A stretch of 64,000 nt of DNA from Acinetobacter sp. 10FS3-1 (GCF_013343215.1 NZ_CP039143.1:1984001-2048000); one strand, 5' to 3'; shown: positions 10,236 to 19,889, counted from the stretch's first letter. Made by a program: numbers and translations. The notes: generated by a model from the sequence alone, not told the origin.

Positions 10236-11154
10236 AAGGCACCATAACACTTAGGCTGTTTTTAAGGACAGCAATATTGAGAGGCGGTGTCATTTCTACA
10301 GTTTCTCCATCTATGGCCACCATCAGCTTGTGACGCCCTGCTTTAATACAGACATGATCTGCTGCAAAACTGTAGACGTCCGAAGCCTGATCAATTTTGC
10401 CTCTAATTAGCTGATAAACCAGTCTGAATAAAGTCAGCTTATCGCTTTTGGCCACCACCACCCCAGCGACTTTACCCTGCTCTGCTGCCTGAGCAATCCG
10501 CATTTTCATTTCTTCCAGCTGCAAAGGGTTATTTCCAAAAAAGATCAACGGCGTTTTTACCGGATATTTTTTCTGGTCAATCCAGATTTCCAGCTTGAGT
10601 TCCTTATGATTACGAATCAACACATCCAGTGCTGAGGTATAAGCATGCAAAGGCAAACGCCCAAAAAGACGATTATAATCTTCTCTTTTTTTGATAAATA
10701 AAGGATATAAGCCCAGACTGGCATTATTCAGGTAAATGTCCTGATTAATTTGTGCCACATGAATCCGCTTAGCTTGACCTGTGACAATCACCTGGGCCGC
10801 TTCAAGCAGCTCTAAAGGAATATGTAATCTTCGGGCAACATAATTAAACGTGCCCATTGGCAAAATCCCAACAGGAATGGGGGTATTAAGCAAATACTTG
10901 GCGACTGCATTTAAAGTACCATCACCGCCAGCCGCGACCACAATGCCTTTGTCAGATGCCTGAGAGTGCCGTTCCAGCACCTGCTGCATAATCAGTTTAA
11001 ATTGTTCTGGAGTATTAATTTCAAAAGCCTGAGTGTCATAGCCATGCGATGCAAAAATATTAGTCAGCTCTGTATACAGCTCTTGCTGACCTGTAATACG
11101 AAAGCCTGAATTATGATTATAAATAATCGATAAAGGTTTAGATTGCTTAGACAT
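10216..11154 (-). CDS. Diacylglycerol/lipid kinase family protein
   Basis: This is a DagK/YegS-type lipid kinase of about 312 aa. It has the catalytic-domain signature GGDGTLNAVAKYLL at about residue 75-90, with PMGTFNYVARRL following (the family's GTxNDFAR-like element), and a C-terminal beta-sandwich half. It probably phosphorylates a membrane lipid with ATP. Start 11154 (MSKQSKP) is preferred because family similarity begins there; a start at 11187 is possible, and neither has a strong ribosome-binding site. It overlaps the metallophosphoesterase gene downstream, so a kinase/phosphatase pair is made from one transcript. Confidence 0.82.
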   Translation of the reverse strand: MSKQSKPLSIIYNHNSGFRITGQQELYTELTNIFASHGYDTQAFEINTPEQFKLIMQQVLERHSQASDKGIVVAAGGDGTLNAVAKYLLNTPIPVGILPMGTFNYVARRLHIPLELLEAAQVIVTGQAKRIHVAQINQDIYLNNASLGLYPLFIKKREDYNRLFGRLPLHAYTSALDVLIRNHKELKLEIWIDQKKYPVKTPLIFFGNNPLQLEEMKMRIAQAAEQGKVAGVVVAKSDKLTLFRLVYQLIRGKIDQASDVYSFAADHVCIKAGRHKLMVAIDGETVEMTPPLNIAVLKNSLSVMVPYDSTSL

Positions 11155-11187
11155 TTTTCGCTTAAATATACTGACACCTTTAGGCAT

Positions 11188-11507
11188 TTTGTCGAATTCA
11201 TAGACAATTAAAAGGTGCTTTATGTAAAATTCAAATCACAGTCATTCATTTAATCAATAAATGAGTTAGAACAAATATTTAATTTAAGCCATTGATAAAT
11301 AATATAATCAATTAAATAAATACCGCACATAAAAAAACAAAATAACAATTAAAATCAAAGATATCCTTCTTATGTGGTTGTTTTACATCAACTTAATCAA
11401 TGAGCAGCATTATATTCCAAAAAAAATCTAGCGCGCCTTTAGTCTTATTTTTTTTATGATTTTATGCTTTAATACAGCCACTTTTTTTTCATATTTCATC
11501 TGAGCAG
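11188..11507. other. AT-rich divergent intergenic region
   Basis: This 320-bp gap lies between the divergently transcribed lipid-kinase gene and pckG. It is very AT-rich with long A- and T-tracts. It presumably holds both promoters, but I see no unambiguous -35/-10 pair and no gene. Confidence 0.4.
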
Positions 11508-11524
11508 TTGCTGTATTGTTCAGA

Positions 11525-11550
11525 TTGTACTTTGTACAACATTTTGTACA
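11525..11550. promoter_or_regulatory. GTAC inverted repeat in the pckG leader
   Basis: A perfect inverted repeat TTGTACTTTGTACAA (11525-11539) is followed by a third TTGTACA (11544-11550), ending about 20 bp before the pckG ATG. The spaced half-sites look like a regulator-binding site or a leader hairpin. The cognate regulator is unknown. Confidence 0.4.
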
Positions 11551-11570
11551 CATTTGAGATAGGCCTCACC

Positions 11571-13400
11571 ATGACCCAAGTGAACGCACCAGAATTCGTT
11601 CGTCACCCTAAGCTTATTGCTTGGGTGGAAGAAATTGCTAATTTAACAAAACCAGCAAAAATTGAATGGTGTGACGGTAGCGCAGAAGAATATCAACGTT
11701 ATATCGACTTGATGATCGCTAACGGCACAATGCAAGCGCTGAACCAAGAAACACATCCGGGTTCTTATCTTGCAAATTCTGATCCTTCTGACGTTGCGCG
11801 TGTTGAAGGTCGTACATATATCTGTTCAGAAAACAAAGAAGATGCTGGTGCAACCAACAACTGGGAAGCGCCTGCAGAAATGCGTGCTCGTCTGAACGGT
11901 TTATTTGATGGTTCAATGAAAGGCCGTACTTTGTATGTGGTTCCTTTCTCTATGGGTCCTTTAGGTTCTCATATTGCCCATATCGGTATCGAATTAACAG
12001 ATTCTCCATACGTTGCAGTTAGCATGTCTAAAATGGCGCGCATGGGTAAAGCTGTTTATGACGTACTCGGTACTGACGGTGAATTCGTTCCTTGCGTACA
12101 CACTGTAGGTGCTCCGCTGGAAGAAGGTCAAAAAGATGTTGCATGGCCTTGCAACCCTGAAAAATATATCGTTCATTATCCAGAAACCCGTGAAATCTGG
12201 TCTTACGGCTCTGGTTATGGCGGTAACGCATTGCTGGGTAAAAAATGTCTTGCTTTACGTATCGCCTCTTATATGGGACGTGAACAAGGCTGGTTAGCTG
12301 AACATATGCTGATCCTTGGGGTAACGAATCCACAAGGTGAAAAGCACTATATCGCAGCTGCATTCCCTTCTGCTTGTGGTAAAACCAACTTTGCGATGCT
12401 GATTCCACCAGCAGGCTATGAAGGCTGGAAGATTGAAACTGTAGGTGACGATATTGCCTGGATCAAACCAGGTGAAGATGGTCGTTTATACGCAATCAAC
12501 CCTGAAGCTGGTTTCTTCGGTGTAGCACCTGGTACAAATACCAAGACCAACCCGAACTGTATGGCTACGCTTCACAAAGACGTGATCTACACCAACGTTG
12601 CTGTAACTGACAACGGTGAAGTATGGTGGGAAGGTCTGACCAAAGAAGCGCCTGCAAATCTGACCAACTGGAAAGGTCAACCACATACCGGTGAAGAGAA
12701 AGCAGCGCATCCGAATGCTCGTTTCACAGTTTCAGCTGGTCAATGCCCATCTATCGATGCTGATTGGGAAAATCCGGCAGGTGTTCCTATTTCTGCATTC
12801 ATCTTCGGCGGTCGCCGTGCAGACACAGTGCCTTTAATCTCAGAAGCTTTTGACTGGGTTGATGGCGTGTATAAAGCTGCAACTATGGGTTCTGAAACGA
12901 CTGCTGCTGCAGTTGGTCAGCAAGGTATTGTTCGCCGTGACCCATTCGCAATGCTTCCATTTGCAGGTTACAACATGGCTGACTACTTCACGCACTGGTT
13001 AGAAATGGGCGAGAAAGTAGGTGCTAAAGCTAAAGCTGCAGGTAACAAACTTCCTGGTATCTACAATGTGAACTGGTTCCGCCGTGATGCTGAAGGCAAC
13101 TTTGTATGGCCTGGTTTTGGTCAAAACATGCGTGTGCTTGAGTGGATCATTGACCGTTGTGAAGGCCGCGCTGATGCAGTTGAAACTCCAATCGGCCGTG
13201 TTCCAACTTACGAACAGTTGAACTGGACTGGTGTAGACTTCACCAAAGAACAGTTTGATCTTGTGACTGCTCAAGATAAAGATCAATGGATCAAAGAGCT
13301 TGAAAGCCACACTGAACTATTCGACAAACTGGGTGAGCGTTTACCAGAAGCGCTGAAAAAACGTCAAGCTGAGCTTTTAGAAGCAGTTAAATCAGCTTAA
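11571..13400 (+). CDS. pckG: Phosphoenolpyruvate carboxykinase (GTP)
   Basis: This enzyme converts oxaloacetate and GTP to phosphoenolpyruvate, GDP and CO2, the entry step of gluconeogenesis from acids. At 609 aa it matches the GTP-dependent family. The kinase-1a loop FPSACGKTN, with the reactive Cys, lies around residues 264-272, and GDDIAWI follows. The start at 11571 (MTQVNAPEF) is chosen over a frame extension to 11508 because family similarity begins there and AGG sits about 8 bp upstream. Codon use is that of a highly expressed gene. It stands alone with its own terminator. Confidence 0.97.
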   Translation: MTQVNAPEFVRHPKLIAWVEEIANLTKPAKIEWCDGSAEEYQRYIDLMIANGTMQALNQETHPGSYLANSDPSDVARVEGRTYICSENKEDAGATNNWEAPAEMRARLNGLFDGSMKGRTLYVVPFSMGPLGSHIAHIGIELTDSPYVAVSMSKMARMGKAVYDVLGTDGEFVPCVHTVGAPLEEGQKDVAWPCNPEKYIVHYPETREIWSYGSGYGGNALLGKKCLALRIASYMGREQGWLAEHMLILGVTNPQGEKHYIAAAFPSACGKTNFAMLIPPAGYEGWKIETVGDDIAWIKPGEDGRLYAINPEAGFFGVAPGTNTKTNPNCMATLHKDVIYTNVAVTDNGEVWWEGLTKEAPANLTNWKGQPHTGEEKAAHPNARFTVSAGQCPSIDADWENPAGVPISAFIFGGRRADTVPLISEAFDWVDGVYKAATMGSETTAAAVGQQGIVRRDPFAMLPFAGYNMADYFTHWLEMGEKVGAKAKAAGNKLPGIYNVNWFRRDAEGNFVWPGFGQNMRVLEWIIDRCEGRADAVETPIGRVPTYEQLNWTGVDFTKEQFDLVTAQDKDQWIKELESHTELFDKLGERLPEALKKRQAELLEAVKSA

Positions 13401-13414
13401 TTATAAGTTAAAAT

Positions 13415-13445
13415 GAAAAAAGACCGCTCATGCGGTCTTTTTTTG
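13415..13445. terminator. Terminator after pckG (also faces glpD)
   Basis: The stem AAAAGACCGC/GCGGTCTTTT has a TCAT loop followed by a T-run on the plus strand. A T-run on the minus strand makes it usable by the convergent glpD gene too. Confidence 0.88.
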
Positions 13446-13534
13446 TCTATTTGACGACTTGAATGGATCAATGAACAAAAAATATAACAAGGGATTTTTT
13501 AAAAGCACTTATCCCAATGACCTGCTTACCTGGG

Positions 13535-15127
13535 CTATCCAGCTTCACTCTGGCTAACTCTACTATGTCCTAACAACCCGTTGTGTACGTCTGTGCCATT
13601 TTTTATTTTATGGCCAATTTCATTTGATCTTTTAATCAGTAATTTTAGAAGATACTGATCTAAACGCGATATTTCATCCCCATTAAATTGAAAACCAAGT
13701 TTGCTTCTACGCCATAAAATATCCTGACTGGTTCTGGCCCACTCCCGATCTACCAAATAATCGACTTCTTTGGCAAACAGGCCGTGGCCAAAATCTTCAC
13801 CCAGCTCCTTCAGGCTAGAAATATGCCCTAAAAACTGCCAGACTCGTGAACCATAAGCGTGAGCCCAGCGTGAGGCCAAGGGTAAAGAGACATTTTCCAC
13901 ACGCTGCATAATTTGCTGAATTAAAAGTTCCAGCGAAACCAGATTTTCAGCTCCAGGCAATAACGCTTTTTCAGTCCAAGGTTTTTTTATTTCAGGAAAG
14001 ATCACTGCCAAGTGCGCTATGGCTGCCTCCGCCAGCTTTCTATAAGTAGTGAGCTTCCCGCCAAATACTGAAAGCAAAGGCGCTTCATGGGGCTGCGGAT
14101 GCGACAGGGCCAAAGTATAATCCCGGGTAATGGCCGATGGATTATCAGACTCGTCATCACATAAAGAGCGCACACCGGAATAAGTCGATAAAATATCTTC
14201 TGGACCTAACTGCTGCTTAAAGTGATCATTATAAACATCCAGCAAATAATTCATTTCCGGCTGAGTAATTTCAACCTGATCTAAATCGCCTTGATACTCA
14301 TGATCCGTGGTTCCGATTAGCGTGTATTGCTCAAGATAAGGAATGACAAAAACAATGCGATGATCTTTATTTTGTAAAATAAAAGCCTTATCGCCATCAT
14401 AAACTCTAGGCACAATAATATGACTGCCTTGAATCAGGCGCAGCCCATAAGGTGATTTTTGTTTTAAGCTTTTTTCAATAAACTGGGTTACCCAAGGTCC
14501 GGCAGCATTGACCAAAGCTTTCGCCTGTACCTGATAACTCCCTTGCGAATCTTCCAGATGAATTTTCCATAATTCATTTTCACGCTCAGCAGCTGTACAA
14601 CGTGTTTGGGTGGCAATATAGGCTCCCAGCTCATGTGCCTGCATGGCATTTAAAATCACCAGACGGGCATCATCTACTGCACAATCCGAATATTCAAAAC
14701 CCTGGGTTATGTCTTCCTTTAAAGGACTACTAACGGTATCAAACCTAATATGTCGAGAACCTGCTAGTTTTTCCCGTTTTCCCAGATGATCATAAAAAAA
14801 CAAACCCGTCCGGATGAGCCATGCAGGACGCAAATGCGGTTGATGAGGCATGATAAAGCGAAGTGGACGAATAATATGCGGAGCTTTCGCCAACAGAATT
14901 TCCCGCTCAGCCAAAGCTTCGTGCACTAAACGAAATTCTTTATGCTCCAGATAGCGCAAACCACCATGAATAAGCTTGCTGCTGGCAGAAGAAGTGTGAC
15001 TAGCTAAATCATCTTTTTCGCATAAAAAAACTGATAAGCCTCGGCCCGCAACGTCAACCGCAATGCCAACACCATTGATACCGCCACCGACAATCACTAC
15101 ATCATAGACCGGATGATTCATCTGCAT
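13535..15127 (-). CDS. glpD: Aerobic glycerol-3-phosphate dehydrogenase
   Basis: This is a membrane-associated FAD enzyme that oxidises sn-glycerol-3-phosphate to dihydroxyacetone phosphate and passes electrons to quinone. The N-terminal FAD-binding motif is VIVGGGINGVG. The conserved HTSSASSKLIHGGLRYLEH region follows near residues 45-65, and the C-terminal DAO-C domain is present. A strong AAGGAGGT site points to the ATG at 15127 (5-bp spacing); ATG codons at 15130, 15121 and 15151 are alternatives. Length is about 530 aa. No glpF or glpK is adjacent. Confidence 0.95.
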   Translation of the reverse strand: MQMNHPVYDVVIVGGGINGVGIAVDVAGRGLSVFLCEKDDLASHTSSASSKLIHGGLRYLEHKEFRLVHEALAEREILLAKAPHIIRPLRFIMPHQPHLRPAWLIRTGLFFYDHLGKREKLAGSRHIRFDTVSSPLKEDITQGFEYSDCAVDDARLVILNAMQAHELGAYIATQTRCTAAERENELWKIHLEDSQGSYQVQAKALVNAAGPWVTQFIEKSLKQKSPYGLRLIQGSHIIVPRVYDGDKAFILQNKDHRIVFVIPYLEQYTLIGTTDHEYQGDLDQVEITQPEMNYLLDVYNDHFKQQLGPEDILSTYSGVRSLCDDESDNPSAITRDYTLALSHPQPHEAPLLSVFGGKLTTYRKLAEAAIAHLAVIFPEIKKPWTEKALLPGAENLVSLELLIQQIMQRVENVSLPLASRWAHAYGSRVWQFLGHISSLKELGEDFGHGLFAKEVDYLVDREWARTSQDILWRRSKLGFQFNGDEISRLDQYLLKLLIKRSNEIGHKIKNGTDVHNGLLGHSRVSQSEAG

Positions 15128-15534
15128 CATCACCTCCTTGGATCTGCTCAAACAGCATATTTAGATTTATTCTTGTTCTAATAGTTGGTTTTGCATCTAA
15201 CAAATTAACATTATTGAAAGGGAAATAATACTGAGAAACTGTCCTTTATTCTTCATATGTCTCGATACTTCATATTTCCACACCTCACTTTTGAGTATCC
15301 CATTCGGTTTATTTTCTACTCAGTCTCGACTCTCAAAGGAAGTGCCGAAGTGTGACAGGGAATGATTTCAGAAACAGGAAAAATGAAATAGTAATTTATT
15401 TAAGACCTATCAAAATCAAAGATACTCCAAGAACTTGGTGTTGTACTTTAAATTTTAATCAAAGTCATAAAAATAAGGGTTTAAGGCTACTTTTTTAATT
15501 CCACCTAATACCCACTATATCGATTGTATTAAAA
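15128..15534. other. Intergenic, nothing recognised
   Basis: About 400 bp lies between glpD and the tautomerase-like gene. It includes the glpD ribosome-binding site (AAGGAGGT next to 15130) and presumably its promoter. The rest is AT-rich and I see no gene or repeat. Confidence 0.4.
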
Positions 15535-15924
15535 TCAAATATTTATCTTATAATTCAGCTGTAATTCATCCGCACTTTCCCCTCTAATCCCCCAGTTTTC
15601 TTGAGAGGTCTCAAATATAGTGATTTCAATATCATTTAAATCAATACCGCATAAATTGCTTATATTTTTGAACAAAGTCTTAATCAATGCTTTCTTAGTC
15701 TCTTTTGTTCTTCCATCAAACATAGAAATTTCAATAATTACATAAGATGTACTACGATCTGCTGGATAAATAAAATTTTTTGGTTCTAATGAAATAAAGC
15801 GTTGAAACTTTTTTTCTTCAGGATATTTTAATTCTTTGACTAAAGCTTGATGAATAGCTTTACTTAAATTATCCCGATGTAATTCTATTGTTTCACTTAA
15901 AGCATAAACTTTTATTTGCGACAT
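15535..15924 (-). CDS. Tautomerase-superfamily protein lacking Pro-1
   Basis: This 129-aa protein matches the long-chain tautomerase type related to malonate semialdehyde decarboxylase. It opens with a beta strand (IKVYAL), followed by a helix with AIHQALVKEL, the RFISLEPKNFIY segment, SYVIIEISMFDGRTKETKKALIKTLF, and the closing DIEITIFETSQENWGIRG. In this family Pro-1, exposed after Met removal, is the catalytic base; here the residue after Met is Ser (MSQIKVY) and no alternative start exposes a proline. It is either a divergent enzyme or a non-catalytic member. It sits at the edge of a degenerate region. Confidence 0.7.
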   Translation of the reverse strand: MSQIKVYALSETIELHRDNLSKAIHQALVKELKYPEEKKFQRFISLEPKNFIYPADRSTSYVIIEISMFDGRTKETKKALIKTLFKNISNLCGIDLNDIEITIFETSQENWGIRGESADELQLNYKINI

Positions 15925-16341
15925 TATTTTTCTCTATGTTAAAAAAATTAATCTTAGCTTAACCTTCTCTTTATTTAATACAGTATCCAACAAATATTGG
16001 ATATAGTTTTAAGCTTTTATTCAGCCTCATAAAGACTGAACCTCTAGTTAAACTAATGTGCTTCAATAAATTGTAGTATTCCATTAAATAAAGCTTAATA
16101 TCTACTCTCTCGTCCTGAATGAAATAGTAGCCAAGCTTGGATATCTATGCCGTTTTAAGACTTCGGAAGAGCCTCTCTGCCGGAGCATGATCTCATGAGC
16201 AGTATACTGCCCCAGACCTGTGCAACTCATATTTACCTCACCATCCTTTTTCAAACTATGCCCAAACATATGGCTTCTAGACTGATTAAGGGCTGTCATA
16301 AATTGTCTTGAGAATATCTGATCAATCCTTATTATTCTTTT
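15925..16341. other. Intergenic flank of IS remnant
   Basis: About 420 bp lies between the tautomerase-like gene and a transposase remnant. An 84-codon minus-strand frame exists (16102-16356), but its beginning is antisense to the transposase start and it resembles no family I know, so I do not call it a gene. Confidence 0.35.
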
Positions 16342-16515
16342 ATGACTCAACGCCATATATTAAGAGATAATCAGTGGAAGTAGATCAAAGTCTATTAGCT
16401 AAATGATCCGGTAGCATTGGAATAACTGCCAAAGATAACCGATTATTTGTTGAAACAGCTCTATACCGTGATTGCTTTATCTGGTTTTAACAATGGTCTG
16501 GCTTCATTGATAATC
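16342..16515 (+). mobile_element. IS5-family transposase N-terminal remnant
   Basis: From ATG 16342 the reading gives MTQRHILRDNQWK, then a stop or frameshift, then SLLAK, a stop, and GSIGITAKDNRLFVETALYR. These match the beginning of IS5-family transposases, where the helix-turn-helix DNQW element is followed by a TAKDNRLFVEAVL motif. After about 60 codons the similarity is lost, just where the zincin gene's 3' end begins. No terminal inverted repeats were identified. This is a dead fragment marking past mobile-element activity. Confidence 0.65.
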
Positions 16516-16519
16516 TACT

Positions 16520-17110
16520 CTAATTTTGAATAATAATATTAGGAATTTTTTCAAAAAAAATATCCCGTGCAATATCACCTTGTTGCTCAATATTATATTG
16601 CTCAAAAAGCTTGCCTTCGATCAATTTATATTTATATGGATTATATAGCTTAAAACTAAGATAATAAGCACTTTGTAAAATAAAGCCTCTTAGCACTACA
16701 TTCTTATGTTTTTGATATTGAAGTATGTGGGTAAGTTCATGGATAAATACACCTTGCATAGCAATTGAACATTCAGAATAATCTTTGACGAACAACTCTT
16801 GATTTACAAATATCCTGCCATTTGGAGCCATCAATATGCTTTTAGGCTGCCAAGGTAAATAACGTATATTAAAAATCTTCACATCATTATAATTAATAAG
16901 ATTATGAAATACTTTTTTCGCAATATTTACTTCGCCCTCAGTTAGACCTCTATATTGAAATTCCTTTATATTTAGCCAATTATAAAAAAAATAAATTGAG
17001 TACTGAACAATACTTTTAAATAACCTTATAAATGCATTTTTCATAAAAGCATCGTGACCCATGTTTAACCAATTTTCATTGGCAGCACACCGAAACTCAT
17101 TGAATGGCAA
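16520..17110 (-). CDS. Vgr/Rhs-associated zincin-like metallopeptidase domain protein
   Basis: This protein of up to 196 aa carries a zinc-metallopeptidase core. GLTEGEVNIAKKVF opens the domain, AIMxPNGRIFV-type sequence (LMAPNGRIFV) follows, then the HELTHILQYQ motif (HExxH) and a later YNIEQQGDIARDIFF segment that supplies the downstream Glu/Asp. This layout is that of small proteins often annotated in Acinetobacter as vgr-related or type IV secretion protein Rhs. A hydrophobic stretch precedes the domain (about residues 30-45). The true start may be ATG 17044 (MKNAFIRLF). It is very AT-rich, unlike its neighbours, and sits beside an IS remnant, which suggests lateral transfer. No vgrG, rhs or immunity gene is adjacent. 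Confidence 0.6.
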   Translation of the reverse strand: MPFNEFRCAANENWLNMGHDAFMKNAFIRLFKSIVQYSIYFFYNWLNIKEFQYRGLTEGEVNIAKKVFHNLINYNDVKIFNIRYLPWQPKSILMAPNGRIFVNQELFVKDYSECSIAMQGVFIHELTHILQYQKHKNVVLRGFILQSAYYLSFKLYNPYKYKLIEGKLFEQYNIEQQGDIARDIFFEKIPNIIIQN

Positions 17111-18120
17111 TCATTGAGCTACCCCCTAGCATCTTAGTATAACTCGAATCCCACCTAAACCAAGATTGCATTACTTGAATGCTTGGCTTAGCTTGATGGC
17201 ATAATCAGTAAGCACATAAACAAGATGTATAACATCCAGCTCCGTCTCCATCAATAGCTCTCACTTTACTGCTGATGAAATTATATTTCTCTTTTAATAA
17301 GCTGAATAAATTTTCTATTTTGTTAGACTGCTTTAAGTGATATTCATCTGACATAGAGAGTTGAATAGATTCTATCTTCTTCCGCTGATAGATAATTAAA
17401 TCAACACTTTGTATTTTTTATCTGTTCTTTAATTTCTGAATCATAGCGCCACAATTAGCATAGAGCTTTGCTTTTAATCCCCCCTCTCCACTGTTCACCT
17501 ATTTTCATGGTTGCTGTATACGTATTCATAAAACCGTACTTACAATATCTCCTCATTGATTCATGATTAGATACAGCTTGCAGCCAAACAACCATCCCAT
17601 TGAACTTTCTTGAGGTTTCAATCGTCGCTCTGCTTCGATTTTTGAAAAAAGTCATCAATAACACAGAATGAATGCTTAAAATCCAACATCGTGACTGAAA
17701 GCATAGGTTGTGGGATACCTCTGCAAGAGTTTTCTGCCATCTTTTTCAAGTCAATTTCTTATCCCTGATTCAGATTAATTAAGAGCAGTTTAAATAAAGG
17801 TCTGCACAACCACCATTGCTCCCAGCGGTCTACTATTAAGGTGCAAAAAAACAACAATTCAAATGATTTTTTATAATAACGTTGCATATCGGCAGCAATT
17901 CTCTTAAAACAGCGCTAGCTTCTCAACCAAATTGCGATAAAATACCTCAAGTATGATATTTTTAGTTCGCAAATCAAAATGTAACGATTATGCGAGATAA
18001 TGACGTTTTTATTTTGGCCATTTGGCTTTTGCTAGTATCGAACTGCACTCAGCTGGATAAGTAGAATTATAAAAATCAGTAATTTAGTGTATTAACCTAT
18101 AGGAATAGGATTTAATTGGA
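17111..18120. other. Degenerate, unidentified region before nadE
   Basis: About 1 kb without an intact gene. The minus strand shows protein-like fragments broken by stops, for example VVWLQAVSNHESMRRYCKYGF near 17515-17610 (reminiscent of a GNAT acetyltransferase C-terminal motif) and a Lys/Glu-rich stretch ending LFSLLKEKYNF near 17290. I cannot assign a family with confidence. The last 120 bp contain the nadE promoter region and a purine-rich ribosome-binding site. Confidence 0.4.
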
Positions 18121-19746
18121 ATGAAAAGTTTTAAAATTGCCATTGCTCAATTCTCTCCACATGTTGGCAATCTAGATGCAAATACGCAGGCCATCATTGA
18201 TCAGGCCAATCAGGCTAAAAAAGATAAAGCTGATCTGATTATTTTCCCTGAACTCGCCACTCTGGGCTATCCGGCAGAAGATTTATTAATTCGCCCAAGT
18301 CTGGCCAAACGTACTCAACAGGCTTTTGAAAAGCTTAGCGAAGTCAAAGATATTGTGATGGTCTTTGGTTTTGTTAATCAGTCTGAAGAGGGTCAGCGCT
18401 ATAATGCTGCGGCCGTCATGAAAGATGGTGAAGTATTAGGAATTTACAACAAACAGACCTTACCAAACTATAGTGTATTTGATGAAAAGCGCTACTTTGA
18501 ACAAGGTCATCAGCATTTGGTATTTGAATATCTTGAACATAAATTTGGCGTATTAATTTGTGAAGATATCTGGTCCTTATCTACAGTACAGCAACTGGCA
18601 CAGTTAAATATTGATACTGCCTTGGTACTGAATGCGTCTCCCTACGAAGTAGGCAAGCCACAGCACCGCATTGACACGATGACTGCACTGGTAAAACAGC
18701 TGAATATCAATCTGGTGTACTGTAACCAGGTGGGTGGGCAGGATGATCTGATTTTTGACGGAACCAGTTTCATACTGAATAAATCAGGTGATGTGGCTTT
18801 ACAGGCACCAAGCTTTGAAGCTGGGTTATACATTGCAGACTTCGACGCTGAACAGTTAAAGTTCAGCAAAGGGGCCATTACCCCGACTTTAGACACCATG
18901 GCTGAGATTTATCAAAGTCTGGTGATGGCCACACGCGATTATGTTCAGCGTTCAGGTTTTCCTGGAGTGATTTTAGGCCTCTCCGGCGGGATTGATTCTG
19001 CCCTGACTTTGGCAATTGCAGCGGATGCGATTGGCCCAGACAAGGTTCAAGCAGTAATGATGCCTTATACCTATACCGCCCAAATTAGTGTCGAAGATGC
19101 GGCGGAACAGGCGAAAAGTATGGGGGTGACCTTTGGTATTGCCGAAATCAATCCAGTGGTTAACAGTTTTATGCAAACCTTGTATCCATTTTTTGGGAAT
19201 GCTCCGGCAGATACCACTGAAGAAAACCTGCAGGCCCGTACTCGCGGCACCTTGCTGATGGCTTTATCTAATAAGTTTGGCAATCTCGTACTGGCCACCG
19301 GCAACAAATCTGAACTGGCTGTAGGTTATTGTACTTTATATGGTGATATGGTCGGCGGATTTGCTGTTCTGAAAGATGTGTATAAGACCATTGTGTTTGA
19401 ACTAGCAAAATACCGTAACAGCATTTCGGAAACACCGGTTATTCCTGAGCGCGTAATCACACGTCCACCTTCAGCCGAGCTGCGTCCAGATCAGGTTGAT
19501 CAAGACTCCTTGCCGCCATATGAAATTCTGGATGCTATTCTATACTCATATATTGAAGAAGATTTGAGCCAGGATGATATTATTTCCAAAGGCTTTGATG
19601 CCGAAGTTGTGAAAAGAATCATTCGTTTGGTGGATGTGAATGAATATAAACGCCGTCAAGCCGCAATTGGCCCTCGTATCAGTTCACGCTCCTATGGTCG
19701 TGAACGCCGTTATCCAATCGTAAATGGCTGGAAAGCAGGTATTTAA
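18121..19746 (+). CDS. nadE: Glutamine-dependent NAD+ synthetase
   Basis: This two-domain enzyme makes NAD+ from nicotinic acid adenine dinucleotide, ATP and glutamine, the last step of NAD biosynthesis. The N-terminal nitrilase-type amidase has the Glu44-Lys111-Cys147 triad (FPELATLGYP, NKQTLPNY, LICEDIW). The C-terminal synthetase domain has the PP-loop LSGGIDSAL near residue 285. The length of 541 aa is typical of the amidase-containing type. The ATG follows a GGAATAGGA-rich stretch. It is monocistronic with a terminator 22 bp downstream. Confidence 0.97.
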   Translation: MKSFKIAIAQFSPHVGNLDANTQAIIDQANQAKKDKADLIIFPELATLGYPAEDLLIRPSLAKRTQQAFEKLSEVKDIVMVFGFVNQSEEGQRYNAAAVMKDGEVLGIYNKQTLPNYSVFDEKRYFEQGHQHLVFEYLEHKFGVLICEDIWSLSTVQQLAQLNIDTALVLNASPYEVGKPQHRIDTMTALVKQLNINLVYCNQVGGQDDLIFDGTSFILNKSGDVALQAPSFEAGLYIADFDAEQLKFSKGAITPTLDTMAEIYQSLVMATRDYVQRSGFPGVILGLSGGIDSALTLAIAADAIGPDKVQAVMMPYTYTAQISVEDAAEQAKSMGVTFGIAEINPVVNSFMQTLYPFFGNAPADTTEENLQARTRGTLLMALSNKFGNLVLATGNKSELAVGYCTLYGDMVGGFAVLKDVYKTIVFELAKYRNSISETPVIPERVITRPPSAELRPDQVDQDSLPPYEILDAILYSYIEEDLSQDDIISKGFDAEVVKRIIRLVDVNEYKRRQAAIGPRISSRSYGRERRYPIVNGWKAGI

Positions 19747-19767
19747 AATACCATTGTTAGATACTTT

Positions 19768-19803
19768 AAATCGCTCTGGTCTTCGACTTGGGCGATTTTT
19801 TTT
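19768..19803 (+). terminator. nadE terminator
   Basis: The stem AAATCGC/GCGATTT encloses an inner stem (GTC/GAC around a TTC loop) and is followed by a run of T residues. Confidence 0.75.
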
Positions 19804-19840
19804 AGGATAAAAAATTGAATAAGCTAAATATAACAAAACA

Positions 19841-19889
19841 GAAGTTAGAAGTTAGAAGTTAGAAGTTAGAAGTTAGAAGTTAGAAGTTA
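19841..19889. repeat. 7-bp tandem repeat, seven perfect copies
   Basis: The unit GAAGTTA is repeated exactly seven times without mismatch, in the gap between the nadE terminator and the tRNA-Met terminator. It is non-coding. Copy number of such a repeat is expected to vary by slipped-strand mispairing. Confidence 0.95.

Noticed and set aside
16102..16356. 84-codon minus-strand ORF
   Set aside because: Its N-terminal codons are antisense to the start of the IS5-family transposase remnant and the protein resembles nothing known; probably chance.
17455..17664. 69-codon minus-strand ORF
   Set aside because: It sits in decayed DNA. A GNAT-like motif is suggestive, but the frame is short, has no ribosome-binding site and is interrupted on both sides by stops, so I treat it as a remnant within the degenerate region.
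19841..19889. CRISPR array
   Set aside because: The seven repeats are contiguous 7-bp units without spacers.
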